From Pseudomonadota bacterium (GTDB lineage: Bacteria; Pseudomonadota; Gammaproteobacteria; Burkholderiales; Burkholderiaceae_C): 40,282 nucleotides of DNA. The translations under genes were made by a program, and so were the position numbers. Below are positions 7,295-15,260 of the stretch, one piece after another. How positions within the stretch are numbered: the stretch's first letter is position 1; each line of letters opens with the position of its first letter. The stretch lies in NCBI GenBank assembly GCA_021816585.1, contig JAKAXL010000023.1, forward strand, positions 1 through 40,282, in the 5' to 3' direction. The notes below the pieces were generated by a model that was not told the DNA's origin, did no database searches, and was given only the letters and a program-made list of their open reading frames with translations.

Positions 7295-9460
7295 TCAGGC
7301 CGGGGTGCCGCGGGGGGCGCGTCGCGCCTCGGCGTCGCGCAGCTCGCGCTGCATGCGCTGGCGCAGCTGGCCGATGCGGGCCGCCTCCTGGCCGATCAGC
7401 GCCAGGCGCGCCAGCAGCGGATCGGGGCTGACCAGAAACGCCGGCTCGGGTCCAGGTTCGGCGCTGGCCGCCGGCGAGAGTCGACGCAGCACGCGCTCGC
7501 GTGCGGTGTCGATCCAGTCCAGCAGGTCCTCGCCGACGCGCCCCTGCGGCTGCAGTTGCGCACGCAGCAGGCGCAGCGAGGCCAGTTGCGATGCCAGCAG
7601 GTAGGCGTGGGTGATGATCTGCGCCAGTTCCTGCGACGCGCGGCGACGGGCCTCGGGCTCCTCCAGCATGCGCCCGTGCAGCCCGGTGACCGCGGCCAGC
7701 GTGTCGAACAGCTGCTTGCGCGCCACGCGGAACTCGCGCTCGTCGCCCGGTACCCGGCTGAGCACGGCCTGCGCATAGCGGCTCAGGCCGGCCAGCAGAT
7801 CGCGCAGCTGGCGCGGCGCATCCATGTATTCCCAGCGCGGCAGCACGTGGCTGAAGCCCCACGCCAGCGCGGCGCCGATGGCCGTGTCGAGCAGCCGCTG
7901 CTGCACCAGGAAATGCATGTTTTCCTGCAGCAGGTGGGCCAGCAGCAGCGCCAGCACGCTGCCGGCCATCGCGGTGAAGCGATAGTGCGTGGTGACGAAG
8001 GTGCGCGCCAGGGCCACGGCCAGGAACAGCGCAGCCAGCAGCCAGGGCATGCCGGGGTTCAGGCTCAGGAACGCGGCCACCAGCACGCAGCCGGCGACGG
8101 TGCCCAGCAGACGGTCGCGGATGCGTTGGCGCGTGACCCCGTAGTTGGGGCGCAGGATCACCGCGATGGTCAGCGCGATCCAGTAGTCGTGGGCCTGGTG
8201 GGCGAACAGCAGGCGCGCCACCAGCAGCGAGCACGCCAGTGCCAACGCCAGGCGCACCGCGTGACGGAAGATGGGCGAACCCAGGCGCAGGTGCGACAGC
8301 ACCTGGCGCGGGTCGTAGCGCCACGAACTGACGAACAGGCGCACGTCGGGCAGGTCCGGGAAGGCCGGCGGTGCGTCGCGCATCGCGTAGGCCCCGTGCA
8401 GCAGGCCGATCAGGCGGTCGATCTGGCGCTGCGCCTGCAGCTGGGTGTCGAGCGTGGCCTGCGCGTTGCGCAGCCGCTCGTCGGGGCTGCCGGCGAGCAG
8501 CTCGGCGGCGCGGCGCTGTACCGCGTCCCAGCGCGCCGCATCGGGGGCGGGCAGCACGGCGTCACGGTCATGCAGCAGGCCCAGCGCGAGCGCATCCAGG
8601 GCCTGTGCGCCGCGTTGCATGCCGGTGCCGAGCGCGTCCAGGACGTCGGTGCCGTCGAAGGTCTCGCGCAGCGCCGCGGCGTCGGTCTGCGCACCCAGCT
8701 GGGCCTCGAACAGGTCGAGCGCGACCAGCAGCATCTGCGTCCACAGCGCGTCGCGCGGCGCACGCCCCTCGCGCAGCACCAGGTCGCGCGCCGACTGCAG
8801 CGCGTCGTTGACCGCGCCCTGCAGCGCCGCGGCCTGCGCGTAGGCGTCGCCGTCTCCGGGGGCGGCCGGGCGCGCGACCTGGCGCAGGTACAGCTGCGCC
8901 TGCCAGCGCATGTACGCGCTCAGGCTGTCGAACAACTCGGCCAGCGCCTGCTGCTTGGTGCGCCCGCGCAACGCGCGTCCCAGCAGCAGCGCGTAGGCGG
9001 TGTAGGCCAGCGCCCCGAGCAGCAGCAGCACGGTGCCGGCGGCCAGCGCCGGAGGGTTCGCCGGCGCGGGGATGCCCAGGGTGATGATGGTGATGAACAG
9101 CAGGCAGAACGCGATCGCGATGGCGCGCTTGCCCCACAGGCTGACCAGCCCGGCGGCGAAGCCCAGCAGCGGGACCACGGCCAGCTGCAGCCATGGGTGG
9201 TTGTCGGTGGCCCACACCGCGGCGAAGCACAGTGTGCCGGCGAAGGACGCGAACAGCAGTTCCACCGCCTTGATCGAGGCCGGCGCCGGGTTGTCGGCGA
9301 AGGACACCATCAGGGCCCCGCTGGCCAGGCTCAGCGCGGGCCCCATGCCGCCGATGGCATAGCCGACGAAGCCGAGCGCGAGGGTGCCGGTGGCGGAGAT
9401 CAGCCCGCTGGTGAAATAGCGGCTGAACACGACACGGCTGAGGCTGTTCAGGGGTTTCAT
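7295..9460 (-). CDS. FUSC/YccS-family inner-membrane protein
   Basis: The 721-residue protein has the length and two-half layout of E. coli YccS (717 residues) and of aromatic-acid efflux subunit AaeB. A first membrane block spans about residues 17-160, a long soluble domain about 165-390, a second membrane block about 397-515, and a second soluble tail. The FUSC-domain signature is the stretch after the first helix of the second block ([20 protein letters not shown], 435-454). No AaeA-like membrane-fusion partner is encoded nearby, so YccS-like function (unknown) is a better guess than efflux. The start at 9460 lacks an obvious ribosome-binding site but MKPLNSLSR precedes the first helix normally. 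It may head an operon with the L,D-transpeptidase and peptidase genes. Confidence 0.85.
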   Translation of the reverse strand: MKPLNSLSRVVFSRYFTSGLISATGTLALGFVGYAIGGMGPALSLASGALMVSFADNPAPASIKAVELLFASFAGTLCFAAVWATDNHPWLQLAVVPLLGFAAGLVSLWGKRAIAIAFCLLFITIITLGIPAPANPPALAAGTVLLLLGALAYTAYALLLGRALRGRTKQQALAELFDSLSAYMRWQAQLYLRQVARPAAPGDGDAYAQAAALQGAVNDALQSARDLVLREGRAPRDALWTQMLLVALDLFEAQLGAQTDAAALRETFDGTDVLDALGTGMQRGAQALDALALGLLHDRDAVLPAPDAARWDAVQRRAAELLAGSPDERLRNAQATLDTQLQAQRQIDRLIGLLHGAYAMRDAPPAFPDLPDVRLFVSSWRYDPRQVLSHLRLGSPIFRHAVRLALALACSLLVARLLFAHQAHDYWIALTIAVILRPNYGVTRQRIRDRLLGTVAGCVLVAAFLSLNPGMPWLLAALFLAVALARTFVTTHYRFTAMAGSVLALLLAHLLQENMHFLVQQRLLDTAIGAALAWGFSHVLPRWEYMDAPRQLRDLLAGLSRYAQAVLSRVPGDEREFRVARKQLFDTLAAVTGLHGRMLEEPEARRRASQELAQIITHAYLLASQLASLRLLRAQLQPQGRVGEDLLDWIDTARERVLRRLSPAASAEPGPEPAFLVSPDPLLARLALIGQEAARIGQLRQRMQRELRDAEARRAPRGTPA

Positions 9461-9693
9461 CGGGGCAGGCGGGCGGCAGCAGGCGCCGCGAGAACGCCAA
9501 CCCCCCGATCTTAAAGAATGCCCCGGCTGCTTGCGCGGACGCGCCCGCGTGCGCGCGCTGCTTGCGACGGGAGGGGCCGCGGCGATCAGGACGTGAAGAA
9601 GGGCATCGCCCGCGGATGGACGATTCCCCTAGTATTCGAAGCTTCGTCCCATCTCGTACGGCGGATCTTCGCCGGCCCGACTGCGCCTGGCCC

Positions 9694-10905
9694 ATGCTGC
9701 GGAAAATCTCCACCCATCAGTTGCGTGCTGGCATGTACATCGAGCGCTTCGAAGGGTCATGGCTGCAGCATCCGTTCTGGCGCGGCTCCTTTCTCGTGCG
9801 CCACGACGACGAGCTGCGCAGCATCCGCGACAGCGGCATCGGCGAGGTGTGGATCGACCTGCGCAAGGGGCTGGCTCCGCTGGAGGAGCCGGCGCCGCAG
9901 GCCGAGCCGGCCGGCGGCCCGCCGCTGCAACAGGCTGGCGCGGTCGATGGCGCGACGCCCGGCGCACCCCGTGTCGAGTTCGGCGAGGAGGTGCTGCAGG
10001 CACGCCGCATCTACGACGGCTCGCGGCCGATGCTGCGCTCGATGTTCGAGCAGGCGCGGCTCGGGCGCGCGATCGACGCCGCGGGCGCCGCCGAACTGGT
10101 GGAGCAGATCTCCGAATCGGTGCGGCGCAATCCCTGGGCCCTGCTCAGCGTGGCGCGCCTGAAGCTGGCCGACGAGTACACCTACATGCACTCGGCCGCG
10201 GTGTGCGCGCTGATGATCGCCTTGTCGATGCAGATGGGACTGGACGAGGAGCAGACGCGCGACGCCGGCATGGCGGGCATGCTGCACGACGTGGGCAAGG
10301 CGCTGGTGCCGGCGGCCATCATCAACAAGCCGGGAAGACTCAATGCCTCCGAGCTCGACGCCGTGCGCACGCATCCGCAGCGCGGTTTCGAGCTGCTGCG
10401 GCGCATGGGCGGCGTGGCGGCGGCGGCGCTCGACGTATGCCTGAACCACCACGAGAAGATGGACGGCAGCGGCTACCCGAACCGGCTGCCGGCCGATCGC
10501 ATCTCGCGCGTGGCCCGCATGGGGGCGGTGTGCGACGTGTACGACGCGATCACCTCCAACCGCCCCTACAAGACGGCCTGGGACCCGGCCGGCGCGCTGC
10601 GCCGCATGGCGGGCTGGAGCGGATCGCATTTCGACGACCAGGTGTTCCAGCACTTCGTGAAAAGCGTGGGGATCTACCCGATCGGCAGCGTCGTGCGCCT
10701 GGAGTCGGGAGTGCTCGGCGTGGTGGTCGAGCAGGCAAGCGATTCGCTGCTGGCGCCGAAGGTGCGGGTGATGCTCGACGCCGCCACCCGCGCGCGGCTG
10801 AGTCCGCGCACCGTCGACCTCGGCGCCCCGGCAAGCCACGACCGCATCGTCAGCGTGGAAGACCCCTTCCAATGGGGCCTGGCACAGCCCGGCGAGTACC
10901 TGTGA
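9694..10905 (+). CDS. HD-GYP cyclic-di-GMP phosphodiesterase with DUF3391 N-terminus
   Basis: The protein (403 residues) combines an N-terminal DUF3391 domain (about 1-125) with an HD-GYP domain (about 155-330). All diagnostic residues are present: His166 in YMHSAAV, His198-Asp199 in LHDVGK, HHE at 252-254 and the GSGYP loop at 258-262, so it should hydrolyse c-di-GMP. It has no membrane segment or receiver domain and is probably cytosolic. ATG 9694 is chosen because DUF3391 proteins begin MLRKIS...LRAGMYI at this point; upstream in-frame starts at 9562 and 9616 would add residues of no family character. The ribosome-binding site is weak. The gene is divergent from the FUSC-type gene and faces the small DUF465 gene with 18 bases between the stops. 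Confidence 0.94.
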   Translation: MLRKISTHQLRAGMYIERFEGSWLQHPFWRGSFLVRHDDELRSIRDSGIGEVWIDLRKGLAPLEEPAPQAEPAGGPPLQQAGAVDGATPGAPRVEFGEEVLQARRIYDGSRPMLRSMFEQARLGRAIDAAGAAELVEQISESVRRNPWALLSVARLKLADEYTYMHSAAVCALMIALSMQMGLDEEQTRDAGMAGMLHDVGKALVPAAIINKPGRLNASELDAVRTHPQRGFELLRRMGGVAAAALDVCLNHHEKMDGSGYPNRLPADRISRVARMGAVCDVYDAITSNRPYKTAWDPAGALRRMAGWSGSHFDDQVFQHFVKSVGIYPIGSVVRLESGVLGVVVEQASDSLLAPKVRVMLDAATRARLSPRTVDLGAPASHDRIVSVEDPFQWGLAQPGEYL

Positions 10906-10923
10906 CGGCGCGCCGCGGAGCCC

Positions 10924-11139
10924 TCAGGCTGCCGCGCGGCGCAGCAGCGTGTACAGCTCGTCCTTGAGCTTGAGCTTTTGCTTCTTCAGGGTCTCGATGG
11001 TCACCGAATCGGCGGCCTCGACGCCTTCCTCCAGGTTGCGTATGCGTTGATCGAGCTCGTTGTGCCGGTCGAACAGCCGCGCGAAGTGGGCATCGGCGGT
11101 CTTCAGCTGGGAAATCAGGTCGCGGTATTCGGGAAACAC
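10924..11139 (-). CDS. YdcH-like DUF465 small protein
   Basis: The 71-residue protein is a predicted coiled coil with the family pattern EYRDLISQLKTADAHFARLFDRHNELDQ... and the basic KKQKLKLKDEL segment near the end. Function of the family is unknown. The start is a GTG at 11139: AGGAGA lies eight bases upstream and the product then has the usual length of the family, whereas the upstream ATG at 11244 would add 35 residues of no family character. It lies on the same strand as the B12-type regulator gene upstream, 133 bases away, probably as an independent unit. Confidence 0.88.
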   Translation of the reverse strand: MFPEYRDLISQLKTADAHFARLFDRHNELDQRIRNLEEGVEAADSVTIETLKKQKLKLKDELYTLLRRAAA

Positions 11140-11272
11140 GTCGTTCTCCTGGTCGTGTGCAGGTCGTCGGCCGATCCCGCCGCCGGGCGCCGGGCCCGGC
11201 ACGGCTCGCTGCCCAGTATAGGAACGACTCCGCGCACGCGCCATGCGGCGCGGCCGGACGCTCGCGCCCGCC

Positions 11273-12244
11273 TCAGCCTTGCGCGTGCGCGGCGCGCCAC
11301 GCCGCGACCTGCGGCGCCAGCCCCGGCAGCGCGCGCAGCACCAGCACGCCGGCGGGAGCGCGTTCCAGCGCCGGCGACGAGCCTCCGGCCCAGATCTCCA
11401 TCTGCGGCGGCAAGGCTGCGCGCAGCGCGCGCAGCGCGTCCAGCACCTGCGCCTGCGCCGGCTGCGGGCTGAAGCTCAGCGCGAGCACATCGGCACGGTG
11501 CGCGCGCGCCGCCAGCACGATGTCGTCCAGCGGCGTCTGCACGCCCAGGGACACGCAGTGGCAGGCCTCCAGCGCCAGCATCGCCTCGGCCATCAGCAAT
11601 CCCAGGCCGTGGGGTTCGTGCACGATGGTGGTCAGCAGCACGCGCGGGCGCCCCGGCGCGTCGGCGCCGGCCGCCGGGATCGCCGCGATGGCGCCGCGCA
11701 TCACGCGCTGCAGGATCTCGGAGAACTGGTGCTCCTCGAACACCTCGAGTTCGCCGCGCATCCAGGCCGCGCCGACCTCGGTGCTCAGCGGAGCGACCAG
11801 CTCGACGACGAAGCGCTGCAGCCCCAGGCGCATCTGCGCCTGCAGCAGCTCGCGTTGCAATGCGGCGGGATCGTGCGCGCGCAGCAGGGCCAGCAGACGC
11901 TGCAGCGGCGCCTCGGCGCCGGGCGCGCAAGCCACGCCCGACGGCGCATGCCGGGCGAGGATCTGCTCGAGCTGTTCGCGCGGCAGACCGACGACGCGCC
12001 CCGGCCGGTGGCCCAGCACCAGCAGGCGGCGCAGCAGGCGCAGACGGCCGACCTGGTCGCCCGGGTACACGCGTTCGCCCTGCGCGTCGCGCAGCGGCCG
12101 CGGGAAGCCGTAGCGCCGCTCCCACACCCGCAGCGTGTCCTTGGTCAGGCCGGTGTCGCGCTCCACCGCCGAAATGCTCAGGCCCTGCTCGCCGGCAGGG
12201 GCCGGCGGCGTGGCGTGGGTGGGCTTGACGGGGGCTTCGGACAT
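11273..12244 (-). CDS. MerR-family regulator with cobalamin-binding domain (CarH/LitR-like)
   Basis: The protein (323 residues) has an N-terminal MerR winged helix (about 21-90, SISAVERDTGLTKDTLRVWERRYGFP), a four-helix B12-binding cap and a Rossmann-type cobalamin domain (about 200-315). The cap motif W-x9-EH is present (Trp161, Glu171, His172), and the (D/E)xHxxG loop is EPHGLG (210-215), giving His212 as the lower cobalt ligand. In CarH/LitR these features bind adenosylcobalamin and make DNA binding light-sensitive; here that is inferred. The residue after Trp161 is Met, whereas Thermus CarH has His there. A TTGTCC-N17-TAAGAT promoter overlaps the ATG at 12268, so translation probably starts at 12244 or 12256. 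It is divergent from the FAD-oxidoreductase operon and shares operator-like repeats with it. Confidence 0.88.
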   Translation of the reverse strand: MSEAPVKPTHATPPAPAGEQGLSISAVERDTGLTKDTLRVWERRYGFPRPLRDAQGERVYPGDQVGRLRLLRRLLVLGHRPGRVVGLPREQLEQILARHAPSGVACAPGAEAPLQRLLALLRAHDPAALQRELLQAQMRLGLQRFVVELVAPLSTEVGAAWMRGELEVFEEHQFSEILQRVMRGAIAAIPAAGADAPGRPRVLLTTIVHEPHGLGLLMAEAMLALEACHCVSLGVQTPLDDIVLAARAHRADVLALSFSPQPAQAQVLDALRALRAALPPQMEIWAGGSSPALERAPAGVLVLRALPGLAPQVAAWRAAHAQG

Positions 12245-12266
12245 GGCGGCTGGCATCCGGTGCGGC

Positions 12267-12295
12267 ATCTTAATCGTAGCGGCAAGCATGGACAA
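12267..12295 (-). promoter_or_regulatory. Probable promoter of the MerR/B12 regulator
   Basis: On the minus strand TTGTCC (complement of 12290-12295) is 17 bases from TAAGAT (complement of 12267-12272). The -35 hexamer coincides with a GACAAA half-site, which would allow autorepression. The predicted start near 12260 rules out ATG 12268 as initiator and leaves a leader of about 16 bases before ATG 12244. Confidence 0.5.
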
Positions 12296-12352
12296 AAACC
12301 TGTTCATGTCATGGACAAATCGCCCTGGCTCTTGCATTTGTCCTAGACAAAT
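12290..12352. promoter_or_regulatory. Operator-like repeats TTTGTC/GACAAA in the divergent regulator promoter
   Basis: The strongest element is ATTTGTC-CTA-GACAAAT (12336-12352), a perfect 7-base-arm palindrome. A second, shorter copy TGTC-ATG-GACA lies at 12307-12317 with its right arm extended to GGACAAAT, and a third half-site GGACAAA lies at 12290-12296. The GACA arms are about 23 and 32 bases apart, close to two and three helical turns, so they would lie on one face. The position between the B12-type regulator and the operon it faces makes them its likely binding sites. Confidence 0.6.
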
Positions 12353-12410
12353 AGCATGATGCCCAACCCTGATGCAGGCCGAAGCCTGTCGTGATCCGAA
12401 GCCCCGCCCC

Positions 12411-13763
12411 ATGCATGTTTCCGAGAAACCCGCGCCGCCGGCCTCCGCGGCGAACTCCCCCCTGAGCAGCGGCAGCGGCCCGCGCGTCGCCGTGGTCGGC
12501 TCCGGAATCGCCGGACTGGCGGCGGCGTGGCGCCTGCGCGGCGCCGCCAGCATCACGCTGTTCGAGGCCGCCGGGCACTTCGGCGGGCATGTCCACACCG
12601 TCGATGCCGAGATCGACGGCCGGCAGGAGGCGGTCGACACCGGCTTCCTGGTGCTGAACCGGCGCACCTATCCGGGCCTGCTCGAGCTCTTCGCCGAACT
12701 CGGCGTCGAACTCGCGCCGGCGCAGATGAGCTTCTCGGTGCAGGCGCCGTGGCCGGGCGGGGCCCGCGTGGAGTGGTCCGGCGCGGGACCGAACGCCGTG
12801 TTCGCGCAGCGCGCCAACCTGTACAGGCCGGGCTTCTGGCGCATGCTGCGCGACATCCGCCGATTCAACCGCGAGGCCACCGCGCTGGCGCGCGCAGGGC
12901 ATCCGGGGCCGGGGCCCAGCGTCGGCGAGTTCCTGCAGCGCGGCGCCTACAGCGGGGAGTTCCGTCACGGCTACTTCCTGCCGATGGCCGCCTGCATCTG
13001 GTCCTGTCCCACCGCGCGCATGCTGGAGTTCCCGATGCTGAGCATGGCGCGCTTCTGCGACAACCACGCGCTGCTGCAACTGCGCGGGCGACCGCAGTGG
13101 CTGAGCGTGCGCGGTGGGGCGCGCGGCTATGTGCGGCGCCTGCTCGAGCACGTCCCGGACAAGCGCCTGCGCACGCCGGTGCTGCGCCTGCGCCGCGACG
13201 CGCGCGGCGTGGAACTGCTGCACGCCGGCGGCGCGGAGCGCTTCGACCACGTCGTGCTGGCCTGCCACAGCGACCAGGCGCTGGGCCTGCTCGAGCGGCC
13301 GCTGGCGCTGGAGCGCGAGTTGCTTTCAGCCGTGTCCTACCAGCGCAACCGCGCGCTGCTGCACCTGGACGCCTCCGTGCTGCCGCGCGCGCGGCGCGCC
13401 TGGGCAGCGTGGAACTACGAGGCCGGCGACGACGACGCGCGCCAGGTCTGCGTGCACTATCTGATCAACCGCCTGCAGCCGCTGCGCGCGCGCAGCCCGG
13501 TGCTGGTGTCGCTGAATCCGTTGCGCGAGCCGGCGCGGCACAGCGTGCTGCGCGAGATCGACTACGCGCATCCGGTGTTCGACGCCGCCGCGATCGCGGC
13601 CCAGCGGCGTCTGCCCGAGCTGCAGGGCACCCTCAACACCTGGTACTGCGGCGCATGGTGCGGCCACGGCTTCCACGAGGACGGCCTGCGCGCCGGCTAC
13701 GCGGCGGCCGACGCGCTGCTGCGGCGCCTGGCGCGGCAGCGCGACTGGCCCCGCGCGGCCTGA
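12411..13763 (+). CDS. FAD-dependent oxidoreductase (COG2907, flavin amine-oxidase-like)
   Basis: The 450-residue protein begins with an ADP-binding Rossmann motif VVGSGIAGLAAAW (28-40) and carries the family stretch FEAAGHFGGHVHTVD. COG2907 proteins are flavin oxidoreductases related to amine oxidases and phytoene desaturases; the substrate is unproven, but family members are found beside DUF1365, cyclopropane-fatty-acid synthase-like genes and light- or singlet-oxygen-responsive regulators, which points to modification of membrane fatty acids. The start is uncertain: ATG 12411 is used because it lies just before the conserved domain, while in-frame ATG 12372 would add 13 residues; neither has a clear ribosome-binding site. 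The DUF1365 gene follows after 18 bases. Confidence 0.87.
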   Translation: MHVSEKPAPPASAANSPLSSGSGPRVAVVGSGIAGLAAAWRLRGAASITLFEAAGHFGGHVHTVDAEIDGRQEAVDTGFLVLNRRTYPGLLELFAELGVELAPAQMSFSVQAPWPGGARVEWSGAGPNAVFAQRANLYRPGFWRMLRDIRRFNREATALARAGHPGPGPSVGEFLQRGAYSGEFRHGYFLPMAACIWSCPTARMLEFPMLSMARFCDNHALLQLRGRPQWLSVRGGARGYVRRLLEHVPDKRLRTPVLRLRRDARGVELLHAGGAERFDHVVLACHSDQALGLLERPLALERELLSAVSYQRNRALLHLDASVLPRARRAWAAWNYEAGDDDARQVCVHYLINRLQPLRARSPVLVSLNPLREPARHSVLREIDYAHPVFDAAAIAAQRRLPELQGTLNTWYCGAWCGHGFHEDGLRAGYAAADALLRRLARQRDWPRAA

Positions 13764-13781
13764 GGCCCGGCAGGCAAGGCC

Positions 13782-14606
13782 ATGTCGCCAGCGTCGTCCG
13801 CCCGTCCGTTGATCGCGCTCGGCGAGGTGCGACACCGCCGCCTGCGCCCGGTGCAGCATGGATTCGCCTATCCCGCCCTGTTCGTGCTGCTGCCGATGCG
13901 CGCGCTGCGCCGCGACCCCGCTCTGCTGTGCCTGCCGCGGCGGCGCTTCGCTCTGCTGGGTTTCGACGATCGGGACCACGGCGCCGGCGGCGACGACGCG
14001 CTGGCGTGGGCCGAGGGGCTGCTGGGCGCGGCCGGCATCGACGATGCCGACGGGGAGATCTGGCTGCAGACCTTTCCGCGCGTGCTGGGCCATGTGTTCA
14101 AGCCGGTGAGCTTCTGGTATTGCCACCGTGCCGACGGTTCGCTGCGCGCGGTGCTGGCCGAGGTCAACAACACCTTCGGCGATCGCCATGTCTATCTGCT
14201 GGAGCCGGGCGCCGGGCGGCGCGAGCTGCACTGGGGCGAGGAACTGGTGGCGTCCAAGGCGATGCACGTGTCGCCGTTCTGCGCAGTGCAGGGCAGCTAC
14301 CATTTCCGCTTCCTGCGCTGCGACCGTGGTGGCGCGGGCCAGCACATCGTGGCGCGCGTGGACCACCACGACGCGCAGGGTCCCTTGCTGCTGACCAGCA
14401 TCGGCGCGCGCCTGCACGAGCTCACCCCGGCGCGGGCGCGGCGCGCACTGCTGGCGCAGCCGCTGGCCGGCTTCGCGGTGATGCTGCGCATCCACTGGCA
14501 GGCGCTGCGCCTGTGGCGCAGGCGTGTACCCTGGTTCTCCAGGCCTGCGGCTCCGGCGGACTCGCTGAGCCGCGGCACCTCCACCCCAGCTTCCCCGTCC
14601 CGATGA
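13782..14606 (+). CDS. DUF1365 protein
   Basis: This 274-residue protein matches DUF1365, recognisable by HRRLRPVQHGFAYP near the N-terminus, LGHVFKPVSFWYC (about 104-116) and the EVNNTFGDRHVY block (about 127-138). The biochemical role is unknown; the family is repeatedly encoded beside COG2907 oxidoreductases and fatty-acid-modifying methyltransferases. No membrane helix or signal peptide is evident. AGGCAAGG precedes ATG 13782. The stop overlaps the start of the next gene in ATGA (14603-14606), so the two are translationally coupled. The C-terminal 20 residues are Pro/Ser-rich and probably disordered. Confidence 0.9.
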   Translation: MSPASSARPLIALGEVRHRRLRPVQHGFAYPALFVLLPMRALRRDPALLCLPRRRFALLGFDDRDHGAGGDDALAWAEGLLGAAGIDDADGEIWLQTFPRVLGHVFKPVSFWYCHRADGSLRAVLAEVNNTFGDRHVYLLEPGAGRRELHWGEELVASKAMHVSPFCAVQGSYHFRFLRCDRGGAGQHIVARVDHHDAQGPLLLTSIGARLHELTPARARRALLAQPLAGFAVMLRIHWQALRLWRRRVPWFSRPAAPADSLSRGTSTPASPSR

Positions 14607-15199
14607 TCCAGCGCAGACCCGCCAGCTTCGAATCGCCTCCCGACACCGTGATCGACACCGTCGGCGCCGAACCCGACGACCTGTCCACGATCCAGCCCGG
14701 TCCCGCAGCCGGCGACGCCCCGGCGCAGTCCGAGGCCGCGCCGCGGCCGCGCGAGCTGCTGCTCGAGGAGTACTTCCGCGGCAGCCTGTACGCCGACGGC
14801 ATGCTGTTCGACCGTCGCGGGCGCGTGCGCAGGCGCTTCCACGTCGACATGCAGGGGAGCTGGGAGGGCGAATGGGGGACCCTGCAGGAATCCTTCCTGT
14901 TCGACGACGGCGAGCGGCAGCAGCGCACCTGGCGCCTGCATCGGCTGCCGCCGCAGCGAGGCCTGCGGCGCTACGAGGCCTCGGCGGACGACGTGGTGGG
15001 GCCGGCCACGGGCCATGCCGCGGGGGCCGAGCTGCGCTGGAGCTACGTGCTGGAGCTGGCGCTGGGCGCACGGCGCGTGCGGGTTCGCATGGACGATCGC
15101 ATGTACCTGCTCGACGGTGATCGCCTGCTCAACCGCACCGAGATGCGCAAGTTCGGCGTACGCGTCGCCAGCCTGCTGATCGTCTTCGGCAGGTACTGA
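14603..15199 (+). CDS. DUF3833 family protein
   Basis: The 198-residue product contains a DUF3833 domain at about 52-198: EEYFRGSLYADGMLFDRRGR, a central FLFDDGERQQRTW and the terminal NRTEMRKFGVRVASLLIVFGRY pattern. Function is unknown. Family members are often lipoproteins, but this one has about 50 Pro/Ala/Glu-rich residues in front of the domain and no visible signal peptide or lipobox. Its start codon overlaps the DUF1365 stop, making it the third gene of the operon facing the B12-type regulator. In related clusters a cyclopropane-fatty-acid synthase-like methyltransferase is usually present; none is encoded here. Confidence 0.85.
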   Translation: MIQRRPASFESPPDTVIDTVGAEPDDLSTIQPGPAAGDAPAQSEAAPRPRELLLEEYFRGSLYADGMLFDRRGRVRRRFHVDMQGSWEGEWGTLQESFLFDDGERQQRTWRLHRLPPQRGLRRYEASADDVVGPATGHAAGAELRWSYVLELALGARRVRVRMDDRMYLLDGDRLLNRTEMRKFGVRVASLLIVFGRY

Positions 15200-15204
15200 G
15201 GCCG

Positions 15205-15228
15205 CCCGCGGCGGCCGCGCGCCGCGGG
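15205..15228. terminator. GC hairpin between convergent DUF3833 and pckG genes
   Basis: CCCGCGGCG (15205-15213) and CGCCGCGGG (15220-15228) form a perfect 9-base stem with a 6-base loop, six bases after the DUF3833 stop and 32 bases from the pckG stop. There is no T-run on either strand, so it is at most a weak or factor-assisted bidirectional terminator. Confidence 0.4.
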
Positions 15229-15260
15229 ACGGGCCGCGCCCGCCCCGCGGGTGCCGCGGA

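Noticed and set aside
7046..9514. Very long open frame (822 codons) opposite the FUSC-type gene
   Set aside because: It is rich in Gln, Arg, Gly and His without any domain and lies wholly opposite a recognisable membrane-protein gene; at this GC content long antisense frames are expected.
12372..12410. Upstream ATG 12372 as start of the FAD oxidoreductase
   Set aside because: It has no ribosome-binding site and adds 13 residues (rich in Pro, Arg and Cys) outside the domain; it cannot be excluded, so the start is stated as uncertain.
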